From positions 1 through 53,332 of the forward strand of contig CAYTWB010000024.1 of assembly GCA_964441945.1 (NCBI GenBank): a stretch of DNA of 53,332 nt, in the 5' to 3' direction. Each line of letters starts with the position of its first letter. Position 1 is the first letter of the stretch. Below, in pieces: positions 32,459 to 41,157 of the stretch. Under the pieces are notes generated by a model. That model worked only from the letters and a program-made list of their open reading frames with translations. It was not told the DNA's origin and searched no databases. The position numbers and the translations under genes are program-made. This DNA is from JADGQM01 sp964441945. GTDB taxonomy: Bacteria; Desulfobacterota; Syntrophobacteria; Syntrophobacterales; Syntrophobacteraceae.

Positions 32459-33241
32459 ATGTCTCTTCAGTTTCAACTCCTTGCCAGCGGTTCCAGGGGT
32501 AATGCAACCGTTGTTTGTAGTGAGAAGACCAGGGTCCTTCTGGATGCCGGCTTGAGCGCCAGGGAGCTGGTCCGGCGTCTCGATCAGGCTACAGTCGAAG
32601 CAAAACAGCTGGACGCCGTGCTTGTCAGTCATGAACATACGGATCATGTCCGCGGATTGGGCACCCTGAGCCGGCGATTCGACCTGCCTGTTTACCTCAC
32701 CCAGGGAACGCTGGAGAACCTTCCTCAAGATACGGGACAGCTGGCCGACGTTAAGCTGTTCCAGCCCGGTACGCCATTCACTGTTGGCGACATCAGGATC
32801 AGTCCTTTTGCTCTATCCCACGATGCCAAAGACCCTGCGGGCTTTGTGCTGGAGCATGACACTCACAAGCTGGGGGTGTGTACCGACCTGGGCATTGCAA
32901 CCCAGTTGGTTAGAACCAGGCTTCAGGGGTGTCATGGTCTGATTCTGGAAGCCAATCATGACCCGGATCTTCTGTTCAGCGGGCCGTACCCGCTGCCGCT
33001 GAAGCAGCGCATCCGCAGCCGCCACGGGCACCTATCCAATGCAGATTCTCTTGAACTGCTGAAAAACATCTGTCACAAAGAACTGCGAGTGGTCCTGTTT
33101 GCTCACCTGAGTGAAGTCAACAACCGGCCTGAGCTGGTTCTGGCAGGCTATCGAGAACAGCTGTGTGATTCTGCTCCGGACGGCATTTCCATCGAAGTGG
33201 GAAAACAACACCAGGTTTCTAAGGCGTTTGCCTTGATCTGA
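32459..33241 (+). CDS. MBL-fold metallohydrolase (YycJ/WalJ-like)
   Basis: A 260-residue metallo-beta-lactamase-fold protein. It begins with FQLLASGSRGNATVV, typical of the YycJ group, and has the metal motif VLVSHEHTDHVRGLG. Further ligands are expected at ISPFALSHDAKDPAGF and ILEANHDPDLL. The end region has VLFAHLSEVNNRPELVL. YycJ homologues are proposed 5'-3' DNA exonucleases linked to DNA repair; here the call is at family level. It lies six bases after the M16 gene and 16 before the Usp gene. Confidence 0.87.
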   Translation: MSLQFQLLASGSRGNATVVCSEKTRVLLDAGLSARELVRRLDQATVEAKQLDAVLVSHEHTDHVRGLGTLSRRFDLPVYLTQGTLENLPQDTGQLADVKLFQPGTPFTVGDIRISPFALSHDAKDPAGFVLEHDTHKLGVCTDLGIATQLVRTRLQGCHGLILEANHDPDLLFSGPYPLPLKQRIRSRHGHLSNADSLELLKNICHKELRVVLFAHLSEVNNRPELVLAGYREQLCDSAPDGISIEVGKQHQVSKAFALI

Positions 33242-33257
33242 TCGAGAGGTTGTTGTC

Positions 33258-34196
33258 ATGGCGCCCTTATCCAAATGCGTGCTGTTGCCGATTGACGGTA
33301 CCGAAGAGGCCCTGAGACCGGTGGAGTTTCTGGCCCGCCTCTACCCCACTCCAGGCGAGGTCAGTGTCGTTCTAGGCTACTGTGCCCAACCCATCCCGCC
33401 CGTCTATCAGGGGAAGCCCGCCTCATCCGAATCTACAAAGAAGAGAGAAGAGTTCCTCCAGTCCAGAGAACAGGAGATTCGGTCCGTAATGGATCGGGCC
33501 AGAAAGGCACTCATCAGGGCCGGGTTCTCGGGCCCAGCAATCGAAGAATACGTTATGTCGCGGACGGATGGTAAGGCGAAAGCGGCCTGTCTTCTCGCCG
33601 ACCAAAAAAGGGTGGACGCGGTTTTGGTTCAAAAGCGGGTGACCAGCAGCCTGGAAGGCTTCCTCAGGGACGACCCTACCCCGAGCATGCTCAATCATTG
33701 CCTGGGAAGCCCTGTCTGGGTGATCGACGGGACTGTCGACATCTCCCATGCGGTCGTTTGCATCACGAATGAAAGCGCCTCCCTGAGAGCGGCAGACCAT
33801 ACCGCTTTCATGCTTTCCGGAACAGGTTCAAGGGTTACTCTGCTCCACGCTTCACGGTCCATTTCGTACCCGGTGAGCAGCCCTGTATCGCATATCTCGG
33901 AGGACCTTCAGAAATGGATGATGACCCCGGAAGGCACAAAGATGAAGCCGTTTTTCATGGAATCTCACGGCATTTTAAACAGTGAGGGGATCGGGGACGA
34001 CAAAATCCGCATCGCAGTCCTTCCCAGTCATGGGAAGGTGGCCATGGAGGTCCTCTCCTATTGCCGGGAAAAGGGCATCGGCATCATTGTGGTCGGCCAT
34101 TCCCGGCCCTCCGGCATAAAAGACTTCCTCAAAGGCTCCGTTACCAAGAAGGTCCTCTCTGAGCTCAAAAACATGACCCTCTGGGTCAATCAATAG
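33258..34196 (+). CDS. Tandem universal stress protein
   Basis: A 312-residue protein with two UspA-like domains (about 1-155 and 160-312). Each opens with a strand-loop such as CVLLPIDGTEEALRPVEFLA and AVVCITNESASLRAADHTA. The second ends with the nucleotide-binding style GIIVVGHSRPSGIKDFLKGS followed by VTKKVL. The first domain's ATP loop is degenerate (AVLVQKRVTSSLEGFLRDD). Function is not specific; such proteins respond to energy or redox stress. It is convergent with the hybrid kinase gene, with about 50 bases between their ends. Confidence 0.82.
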   Translation: MAPLSKCVLLPIDGTEEALRPVEFLARLYPTPGEVSVVLGYCAQPIPPVYQGKPASSESTKKREEFLQSREQEIRSVMDRARKALIRAGFSGPAIEEYVMSRTDGKAKAACLLADQKRVDAVLVQKRVTSSLEGFLRDDPTPSMLNHCLGSPVWVIDGTVDISHAVVCITNESASLRAADHTAFMLSGTGSRVTLLHASRSISYPVSSPVSHISEDLQKWMMTPEGTKMKPFFMESHGILNSEGIGDDKIRIAVLPSHGKVAMEVLSYCREKGIGIIVVGHSRPSGIKDFLKGSVTKKVLSELKNMTLWVNQ

Positions 34197-34249
34197 GGTC
34201 CGGGCTTGCAGCCTGAATGACCGGGTGAGGCAAGGAGCGCCCGAAGCCT

Positions 34250-36415
34250 CTATCCATCCAGGACCTTGCGGATTGTTGCAGCAATATCGTGCAGGGCAAA
34301 CGGCTTCATCGCAAAGGCGCTGATACCCAGGTCCCTGGCCCTTGCTTCCGAAATCCTCTCGTTGAATCCGGTGCAAAGAATCACCGGGATGTCGGATCGA
34401 ATGCGCATGATCTCCCTGGCCAGTTCCTCGCCTGTCATATGGGGCATGGTATAGTCCGTAATCACAAGGTCGAAATCGTGCGGGTGAGCGCGAAAAAGCT
34501 CCAGGGCTTCCAGGCTGCTTGTCTTGACGAGGATTTCATAACCGAGAAGCCTCAATGCCCTCTGCGCGATATGGACAAGGGCCGCTTCATCATCGACGAA
34601 AAGGACCCGTTCGGTGCCCTTGAGGAGCTCTTCCTGTGCCTTCTCTTCTTCTTCCTTTTTGCACTCGATCCTGGGCAGGAAAACCTGAAATACCGAGCCT
34701 TTGCCAATTTCACTGCTCACGCGGATCGCCCCCTCATGGCCTTTCACGATCCCATGAACCACGGCCAGGCCTAAACCACTCCCCTTACTGATTTGCTTGG
34801 TTGTGAAGTATGGGTCAAAGATCCGCTCAATGGTTCTCGCGTCCATTCCATGTCCTGTATCGCGGACTGTGAGCCTGACATAGGGCCCTGGCTTGATGCC
34901 TGAACAGGAAGGTGCGGTGTCCGGATCAAAGTCCGCTTCCACCAGACTGATTTCCATGACACCACCCGTCTCCTCCATGGCTTGAGCGGCATTGGCTCCC
35001 AGGTTGGTCAGCACCTGATGGATTTGAGTGGCATCGGCGAAGACCATGATTCCTCTACTGGGAATGTCCTGCAGGATCTCAATGGTGGTCGGAATGGTGG
35101 CCCGCAGGAACCTCAGGGTTTCTTTGACGATTCGGCAAATGTCAACCGGCTGCCGGTGCTGTTCCTCATCCACGTGGCTGAAGGAGAGGATTTGTCGCAC
35201 CAGGTTCCTGCCTCGTTGGCATGCTTCCAGCGCCAGCTCGATGCTTTCCCTGGCTGTGGGGTTTGCGGTAAGGTCCAGCTTTGCGAGTTCTGAGTACCCC
35301 ATGATAATGCCCAGGATATTGTTGAAATCATGAGCGATTCCGCCCGCAAGAGTGCCGATGGCCTCTATCTTGTCGGCCTGGCGGAGCCGGTTCTCCAGTC
35401 GATAGTGCTCCGTTTTATCGCTGTGGGTCAGAATAAGGCTTCCATCATCCATGGCGACGGTTCGAATATTGACTATTTTTTCCCTGCCGTCTTTGCAGCA
35501 GGCCCTTACGCCTGTGTACATTTCGCCCGCAGGGGGTTGATTCGCAGCATCCCCCTGCTGAAAGGAGGCGATCCGCTCCACGACGTGAGGTTCCAGACCG
35601 AGTTTCTGCAGCCAGTCTTGTAGATGCCGAAGGTCCCCCAGGCTGTATCCGAAAAGCTGGAGAAACATCGGATTGAAATACTCGAAGGTCCGGTCCTTCC
35701 TGATGAGTGCAATGCCGAGGGGAATGTTTTCTATCAACTTCCGGAAACGTTTTTCACTGACCTTCGAAGTCTCCTCGATCGCCCTCCGCTCTTCGATCTC
35801 TTCCATCAATTGCCGGTTTTTTGTCGAGAGCTCGGCGGTTCGGTCTTCCACAAGCCGCTCCATGTGGTCGTACGCTTCCTGCAACGCCTGTTCAGCGCGT
35901 CTCCACTCGGTGACGTTCCGTATGATTGCGATCATCTGGTGCTCGGGCACCGGGATGAACCTTGCTTCGTAGAAGTGCTGCCGGGCCTGCATCGTCAAGT
36001 CATACTCGAAGCTCACCATCGAGTTTGTCTCTTGAACCCGCTGAATGGCTTCATTGAATACATCGGCGATTCTCTTCAAAGGAATATCCTGAATCCGTTT
36101 GCCGATGAATTGACTCGGATGAAGGAAGAAATCCGCGGCACCGCTTGAGCTGCACTCCAGGATCGCGCCGCCCCTGTCCAACCGGATCAAGAGGTCGGGA
36201 ATGGCTTGAAAGATGGCCCGCAGTTCTGAATTTGCCTGGAGCAGTTCCTGGGAGCTCAGATCGAGAGATCGTTCAAGCATTCGGAGATGGGCGTCGGATT
36301 CCTGATAGGCTTCGTTGACTGTATCGATGAATCGCTGCCAGGGTTCAGGGATGGTGGGCGAGTCGCCAAGGCACCGTTTGAGTTGACGTTTCAGTAAGCT
36401 GTGCATCGCTTTCAA
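34250..36415 (-). CDS. Soluble hybrid sensor histidine kinase (PAS-PAS-HisKA-HATPase-REC)
   Basis: A protein of about 721 residues without membrane helices. An N-terminal coiled coil (about 30-65) leads to a PAS domain (65-185), a second coiled coil, a second PAS domain (about 235-350) and HisKA with the phospho-acceptor His in GGIAHDFNNILG. A HATPase with DTGHGMDARTIERIFDPYFT and SKGSGLGLAVVHGIVKGHEG follows. A C-terminal receiver has VLFVDDEAALV, acceptor Asp in LVITDYTMPHMTG and Lys in AMKPF. The TTG at 36415 has GGAGG seven bases upstream; the ATG at 36406 lacks one nearby. The frame runs open to 36694 but the extra part is unconserved. No separate output regulator is adjacent. Confidence 0.88.
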   Translation of the reverse strand: MKAMHSLLKRQLKRCLGDSPTIPEPWQRFIDTVNEAYQESDAHLRMLERSLDLSSQELLQANSELRAIFQAIPDLLIRLDRGGAILECSSSGAADFFLHPSQFIGKRIQDIPLKRIADVFNEAIQRVQETNSMVSFEYDLTMQARQHFYEARFIPVPEHQMIAIIRNVTEWRRAEQALQEAYDHMERLVEDRTAELSTKNRQLMEEIEERRAIEETSKVSEKRFRKLIENIPLGIALIRKDRTFEYFNPMFLQLFGYSLGDLRHLQDWLQKLGLEPHVVERIASFQQGDAANQPPAGEMYTGVRACCKDGREKIVNIRTVAMDDGSLILTHSDKTEHYRLENRLRQADKIEAIGTLAGGIAHDFNNILGIIMGYSELAKLDLTANPTARESIELALEACQRGRNLVRQILSFSHVDEEQHRQPVDICRIVKETLRFLRATIPTTIEILQDIPSRGIMVFADATQIHQVLTNLGANAAQAMEETGGVMEISLVEADFDPDTAPSCSGIKPGPYVRLTVRDTGHGMDARTIERIFDPYFTTKQISKGSGLGLAVVHGIVKGHEGAIRVSSEIGKGSVFQVFLPRIECKKEEEEKAQEELLKGTERVLFVDDEAALVHIAQRALRLLGYEILVKTSSLEALELFRAHPHDFDLVITDYTMPHMTGEELAREIMRIRSDIPVILCTGFNERISEARARDLGISAFAMKPFALHDIAATIRKVLDG

Positions 36416-36737
36416 GGTTGATCCTCCATGAGACACCCGGGATTGACCACGGAAACACGCACGTGCCTTCCGGAACACGCTCCTTTTAAGATGACTGCCA
36501 CGGGGAGTATATCGTAATCGTGATCGAGCGGTTATGCAATTCGCATTTTGTGTTGGAGCCGCCGGGCGTGGACCTTCGGCTTCCAGGGTTGACAAAGTGA
36601 GGGAAATGATGGCAGATGCATGCCTGTTCGATGTCATGGAAGCCTGAGGGGGAGAGTGCAGGTCGAGTACCCTTTGCCCATGGCTTGGAATCACGAGAGA
36701 GTTTTGGACCGGCCTTTCTTTCTGCAGGATATCCGCC
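36416..36737. other. Divergent promoter region between the kinase and hisC
   Basis: A 322-base gap with no gene. On the minus strand a TATACT -10 box (36511 to 36506) points to the kinase. On the plus strand a TTGACA (36589-36594) points to hisC but lacks a good -10. No long repeats are seen. Confidence 0.4.
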
Positions 36738-37796
36738 GTGAGTCGTTTCTGGAGTTCGATCGTACATGAGCTGACCCCCTATGTCCCGGGAGAGCAACCC
36801 AAACTCCCGAACCTTATCAAGCTGAACACCAACGAGAACCCGTATGGTCCTTCGCCCAGAGTCGTGGCAGCCCTGCAGGCTGAAGCCGGCGATACCCTGC
36901 GTCTCTACCCGGACCCGAACGCCGATCGGTTGAAAGCAGCCATCTCCGCCTACTATCGACTGACGCCAAAGCAGGTGTTTGTGGGCAACGGATCAGACGA
37001 GGTGCTGGCCCATACCTTCCTGGCATTGCTCAACCATTCGCGGCCGGTTTTGTTTCCCGATATCACCTATAGCTTCTTCCCGGTATACTGCAGACTCTAC
37101 GGTGTGCAGTATGAAAGGGTGCCTCTCACAGCCGGTTTCGAAATAGACCCGGAAGACTACAAACGGCCAAACGGCGGTATTATCTTTCCCAATCCCAATG
37201 CACCCACAGGCCGGCTGTTGCCCCTGGCGGCCATCGATGAATTGTTGAGGCAAAACAATGAGACGGTTGTCGTGGTGGACGAAGCCTATGTGGATTTCGG
37301 CGGGGAATCCGCCGTCCCCTTGGTGGATACATACCCCAACCTCCTGGTGGTCCAGACCCTCTCCAAATCCCGTTCCCTGGCCGGATTGCGGGTGGGCTTT
37401 GCAGTCGGGCATCCTGAGCTGATCGAAGCGCTGGAACGAGTGAAAAACAGCTTCAATTCATACCCGCTGGATCGCCTGGCGATCGCGGGTGCTGTGATGG
37501 CCTTTGAAGACCATGCCCATTTCGAATGGACGCGAAACGCTATTATCCGGACCCGTGGCAGGCTGGTCGAAGAGCTCGAAGCCCTTGGTTTTGATGTGCT
37601 TCCCTCAGCGGCTAACTTCATATTTGCCCGTCATCCGAAAAAGGATGCCGCGGAGCTCTTCAGGCGGTTGCGAGAGCAATCGATCATTGTGCGCCATTTC
37701 AAGCTGCCGCGAATCGACCAGCACCTTCGCATTACCATAGGAACCGAGGAAGAGTGCACATCGCTGGTGAAGGCATTGAGGGGGATCCTTTCATGA
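36738..37796 (+). CDS. hisC: Histidinol-phosphate aminotransferase
   Basis: A 352-residue class II PLP aminotransferase that converts imidazole acetol phosphate to histidinol phosphate in histidine synthesis, and in some bacteria also acts on aromatic amino acids. It has LIKLNTNENPYGPSPRV, VGNGSDEVLAHTFLALLN, the FPNPNAPTGRLLPL loop, VVVDEAYVDFGG, and the PLP Lys in QTLSKSRSLAGLRVG. The start is GTG, with AGGAT upstream. No other his gene is near, so it is a dispersed biosynthetic gene. It is convergent with typA. Confidence 0.93.
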   Translation: MSRFWSSIVHELTPYVPGEQPKLPNLIKLNTNENPYGPSPRVVAALQAEAGDTLRLYPDPNADRLKAAISAYYRLTPKQVFVGNGSDEVLAHTFLALLNHSRPVLFPDITYSFFPVYCRLYGVQYERVPLTAGFEIDPEDYKRPNGGIIFPNPNAPTGRLLPLAAIDELLRQNNETVVVVDEAYVDFGGESAVPLVDTYPNLLVVQTLSKSRSLAGLRVGFAVGHPELIEALERVKNSFNSYPLDRLAIAGAVMAFEDHAHFEWTRNAIIRTRGRLVEELEALGFDVLPSAANFIFARHPKKDAAELFRRLREQSIIVRHFKLPRIDQHLRITIGTEEECTSLVKALRGILS

Positions 37797-37819
37797 AGTC
37801 TTTTACTGATTCTCCATTC

Positions 37820-37862
37820 AAATCCCCCTGTGTCTCCCTTTTCCGAAGGGGGACTTGAAGGC
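37820..37862. repeat. Half-copy of the 39.8 kb inverted-repeat element
   Basis: AAATCCCCC followed by TCTCCCTTTTCCGAAGGGGGA and CTTGAAGG matches, with a few changes, the right half of the element at 39762-39883. It lies between the convergent ends of hisC and typA. CCCTT/AAGGG pairing may also act as a bidirectional end signal. Confidence 0.6.
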
Positions 37863-37933
37863 CCCTCAGGGTCTGGTGAGTCAAATTGCGAGGTCGAAGA
37901 AGGGTTCGACTCACTCCGCCAAAGAGTGCCGCT

Positions 37934-39718
37934 TCACCGGCCTCTTGCTTTTCGAAGCCGAACCGATTTCGGGGTTACCTCTACCAGTTCATCGTCGCTG
38001 ATGTATTCCATGGCCTGTTCGAGGGTGAACTGGCGCGGCGGGATGAGTCGCAAGGATTCGTCTGAGCCGGCTGCTCGGATATTGGTGAGCTTCTTCTCCT
38101 TGGTGATATTGACCCAGAGGTCTTCCGAACGGGAGTTCTCCCCTACGATCATGCCGGTATAGACGGGATCTCCGGGATTAACGAAGATGGTGCCGCGCGG
38201 CTGCAGGTGGTAGATGGCGTAGGTCACCGCTTTCCCGTCGCGGTCGGAGACCATCACGCCGTTCGGCCGACCCGCGATCTCGCCTGCGTAAGGCATGTAG
38301 CCGATCAGCAGTGCATTGAGAATCCCCGTGCCGCGCGTGTCGGTCAGGAACTGGCTGCGGAAGCCGATGAGGCCCCGTGAAGCGATTTCAAATTCCAGGC
38401 GAACCCGCCCAAAGCCGTTATTGATCATCCTGGTCATACGACCGCGCCGGGAGCTCAGCATTTCCGTAACAATCCCGGTGAATTTTTCCGGAACGTCAAC
38501 CACAGCGTGTTCCATGGGCTCGAAAAGCCGTCCGTCAACCTCTCGAGTGATGATTTTCGGCTTCGAAAGCGACAGCTCGAAGCCCTCCCGCCGCATCGTT
38601 TCCACCAGCACCGCCAGCTGCAGTTCTCCCCTGGCGCTGACCCGATAAGAATCCCGGTTCTCCGCCTCCTCGACACGGATGCTCACGTTGTAAAGGAGCT
38701 CCTTTTTCAGGCGATCATTGATGTGCCGTGAGGTCAGGTACCTTCCGTCCCTGCCGGCGAGAGGCGACGTATTGACGGAAAAAACCATGGACATGGTGGG
38801 TTCTTCAACGGTTATGGTCGGAAGGGCGCGCGGATCGGCGGGGTCGCCCAGGGTGTCTCCGATAAAGATGTCATCCACCCCGGCTACTGCCGCAATATCC
38901 CCCGAATGGATCACTTCCTGCTCCACCCGGTCGAGTCCGTCGTAGGTGTAGATCACACTGAGATTGGCTTTACGTGGAGGGTGGTTCTCCTTGAGGAGAA
39001 CCACCTCCTGGCCGCGGCGCAACGCCCCGTTCACAACCTTTCCGACGGCGATTCGGCCTACGTAGTCGCTGTGTTGCAGGGTGGTGACCAGGAACTGGAG
39101 CGGTGTGTCGGGATCATGAACGGGCGCAGGGATGGAGGCGAGAATGGCTTCAAACAGGGGGACCAAATCCCTTCCCTGTCCGTCCGGTTCCGCAAGGGCA
39201 ATCCCGGCTTTGGCATTCGTGTAGAGCACCGGGAAATCCAGCTGTTCTTCAGTGGCATCGAGATCAATGAAGAGGTCGAAGATCTCATCCATCACCTCGT
39301 TGATACGCCGATCGGGCCGATCGATCTTATTGATCACCACGATGGGAGGCAGTCCGCGGGCCAGTGCCTTCCCAAGCACAAATCGCGTCTGGGGCAGTGG
39401 ACCCTCTGTGGCGTCGACCAGGAGCATGACCCCATCCACCATGTTGAGCGTGCGCTCCACTTCACCTCCGAAATCGGCATGGCCCGGGGTGTCCACGATG
39501 TTGATCTTCACGCCTTTGTAGATGACGGCGGTGTTCTTTGCCATGATGGTAATGCCTTTTTCCCGTTCGAGATCAAGGCTGTCCATGACCCGTTCAGCAA
39601 CCTGGGTGTTCTCCCGAAAAACGCCGCTTTGCCAGAGCATGGCATCCACAAGTGTCGTCTTGCCATGATCCACATGAGCGATGATGGCCAGATTGCGCAG
39701 ATCGTGACGTACAGGCAT
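37934..39718 (-). CDS. typA: Ribosome-associated GTPase TypA/BipA
   Basis: A 594-residue translational GTPase that binds the ribosome under stress and assists 50S assembly. G motifs are visible: IIAHVDHGKTTLVDAML (G1), REKGITIMAKNT (G2), DTPGHADFGGEVERT (G3) and VVINKIDRPDRR (G4). The C-terminal domain has RGELQLAVLVETMRREGFEL and GRMTRMINNGFGRVRLEF, matching BipA and not EF-G or LepA. Length is normal. AGAGGA lies upstream of the ATG. It is transcribed alone on the minus strand, with an inverted-repeat element 44 bases upstream of the start. Confidence 0.95.
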   Translation of the reverse strand: MPVRHDLRNLAIIAHVDHGKTTLVDAMLWQSGVFRENTQVAERVMDSLDLEREKGITIMAKNTAVIYKGVKINIVDTPGHADFGGEVERTLNMVDGVMLLVDATEGPLPQTRFVLGKALARGLPPIVVINKIDRPDRRINEVMDEIFDLFIDLDATEEQLDFPVLYTNAKAGIALAEPDGQGRDLVPLFEAILASIPAPVHDPDTPLQFLVTTLQHSDYVGRIAVGKVVNGALRRGQEVVLLKENHPPRKANLSVIYTYDGLDRVEQEVIHSGDIAAVAGVDDIFIGDTLGDPADPRALPTITVEEPTMSMVFSVNTSPLAGRDGRYLTSRHINDRLKKELLYNVSIRVEEAENRDSYRVSARGELQLAVLVETMRREGFELSLSKPKIITREVDGRLFEPMEHAVVDVPEKFTGIVTEMLSSRRGRMTRMINNGFGRVRLEFEIASRGLIGFRSQFLTDTRGTGILNALLIGYMPYAGEIAGRPNGVMVSDRDGKAVTYAIYHLQPRGTIFVNPGDPVYTGMIVGENSRSEDLWVNITKEKKLTNIRAAGSDESLRLIPPRQFTLEQAMEYISDDELVEVTPKSVRLRKARGR

Positions 39719-39761
39719 GATGATCCTCTCCGAAGACGCGCATCGTCCTCAGAATGAGTGG

Positions 39762-39883
39762 GTAACCGTTCACTACCTCCCCTCTTTTTCAAAGTTTTCA
39801 AAGGGGGGTTGGGGGATTTCTCTCGCTGCCTTACAAAATCCCCCCTGGCCCCCCTTTGCGAAAGGGGGGAAGTGAATGGTTAC
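39762..39883. repeat. MITE-like 122-base element with long imperfect terminal inverted repeats
   Basis: The ends GTAACCGTTCACT (39762-39774) and AGTGAATGGTTAC (39871-39883) are inverted copies with one mismatch. Inside, the arms continue as AAAGGGGGGTTGGGGGATTT against AAATCCCCCCTGGCCCCCCTTT, with each arm also able to fold on itself. The centre is about 14 bases. No open reading frame is inside. The shape is that of a non-autonomous mobile or palindromic repetitive element. A half-copy lies at 37820-37862, on the other side of typA. Confidence 0.75.
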
Positions 39884-40026
39884 GTTGAATGCGATGAATT
39901 ACCACCTTCACGGAAATGACTCGGATGGACATGGACTTGGGTTGGTCTTCAGAAAAGAAGTCTGAGAAAACAACGGAGGTCCGCCTCGATGAACCGTGCA
40001 GGTCTGGTCTGTACGGTGGGTGTCCC

Positions 40027-40227
40027 CTAACGGTAGTATTCGATGTTTCCCTGCGCATCCTTGCGATAGGCCTGCCGACAACTGATGCATACGGCAGATC
40101 CGAAACCTGAATCAATGAACACCTCACAAACCTCGCCGCTTCCATCAGCATTCCAGTCACTACAAAGAGGCGTAAACCCTTCTTGCTTCAAGTTATTCCA
40201 ATGATCTGATCGACCATGAGACATCAT
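40027..40227 (-). CDS. Small four-cysteine protein
   Basis: A 66-residue protein I do not recognise, preceded by an excellent ribosome binding site (AAAGGAGA directly before ATGATG). Cysteines fall in TPLCSDWN, GEVCEVF and AVCISCRQAY, so C-x11-C-x12-C-x2-C can bind a metal ion. The aromatic-rich end reads NIEYYR. It has no signal peptide or membrane helix. It stands alone between the typA upstream repeat and a membrane protein gene, so it gives no operon context. It may be a zinc-ribbon-like adaptor; this is inference from the cysteines. Confidence 0.65.
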   Translation of the reverse strand: MMSHGRSDHWNNLKQEGFTPLCSDWNADGSGEVCEVFIDSGFGSAVCISCRQAYRKDAQGNIEYYR

Positions 40228-40630
40228 TTCTCCTTTGGCAGTGTAAATTGTTCATTCTTTTTGTCCGATTTTTTCCTGAGGAGCATCAATGGTCCGCCGG
40301 AACCCGTTTACTCTCAAGAGAACATCCTGTTTGGTTTGGATGAGGAAGCCTCTCCCGGGACCCGCAGCAGACATAACCCCTGAGGGGCGGCTGAGGCAAG
40401 GGGGGGATCTGCCGAATCGATCAAAACAAACCCCTCCTGATTGACCATCTCCCGCTGCTCAGACGGGAGTAACGAATATTAGAAATTCATCTCTTTGTCC
40501 AGGTTGAAACGAGCCGTTCTCGGTCGGAAGGAATCCGGAAAAGAAGAGCTTGTTTGAGAGCCGGCATACCTTGTCCCGGGGGATAGTCCTGAAAATGCGC
40601 TGCCTGCCGCGTGAGGACCAAATGGTCATA
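40228..40630. other. Gap upstream of the small cysteine protein
   Basis: About 400 bases. I see no gene with a ribosome binding site, and no strong hairpin followed by T-run. A short GCCCCTCAGGGG-type palindrome occurs near 40380. It likely holds the promoter of the small cysteine gene. Confidence 0.4.
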
Positions 40631-41149
40631 TCAGTGCCAGGTCCCGGTTTGATGCCATAGTATCAAGAGTGGTATTGAGACCGAGATCCGGGCAAGGGTT
40701 ATGAATTTCTGTTTCTCAATCAGGTGTGGAATAAACTCGATCGACGGAAACCAAATAAGCCCCATTAGTGTTACGTGCACTGCGTCCGGGCTGCCTTTGA
40801 AAAAACCAACGAGACCGTAGCCGACCAGCGCGGTTGTACAGACAAGGAACAATGATCCTTTGACAACCCACCAACCGATCGCTGCTTGCTGATACTTGGA
40901 CATTTTCATGAGAAAAAGCCCGGCGATGAGAAAGAAGAAAGGCTCAGAGCTGTTCAATAACTGAACGAAAAAGGAAGCTCTGGAGGTCAAAACCTCAAAG
41001 ACAATATAGACTCCGCACGAAGCTGAAAACAGTAATCCCAACGGCACGTTTCGTGTGCAGAAGCCGAAGATCAAATGGGTTTCAACTTGTTTTTTGAGCC
41101 AGGGTGCCTCCATGATGGAAAGGAAATCCTTATTGATATTGCTTCCCAT
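40631..41149 (-). CDS. Membrane protein of unknown function, coupled to the hybrid kinase
   Basis: A 172-residue protein with about five hydrophobic segments: PLGLLFSASCGVYIVFEVL, PFFFLIAGLFLMKM, GSLFLVCTTALVGYGLVGF, VTLMGLIWFPSIEFI, and ISVSIPLLILWH. I do not know its family. Its start lies only eight bases after the kinase stop and on the same strand, so it is probably translated with the kinase and may act in the same signal path, for example as a membrane partner. No catalytic motif is visible. Confidence 0.65.
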   Translation of the reverse strand: MGSNINKDFLSIMEAPWLKKQVETHLIFGFCTRNVPLGLLFSASCGVYIVFEVLTSRASFFVQLLNSSEPFFFLIAGLFLMKMSKYQQAAIGWWVVKGSLFLVCTTALVGYGLVGFFKGSPDAVHVTLMGLIWFPSIEFIPHLIEKQKFITLARISVSIPLLILWHQTGTWH

Positions 41150-41157
41150 GGCTGGGT

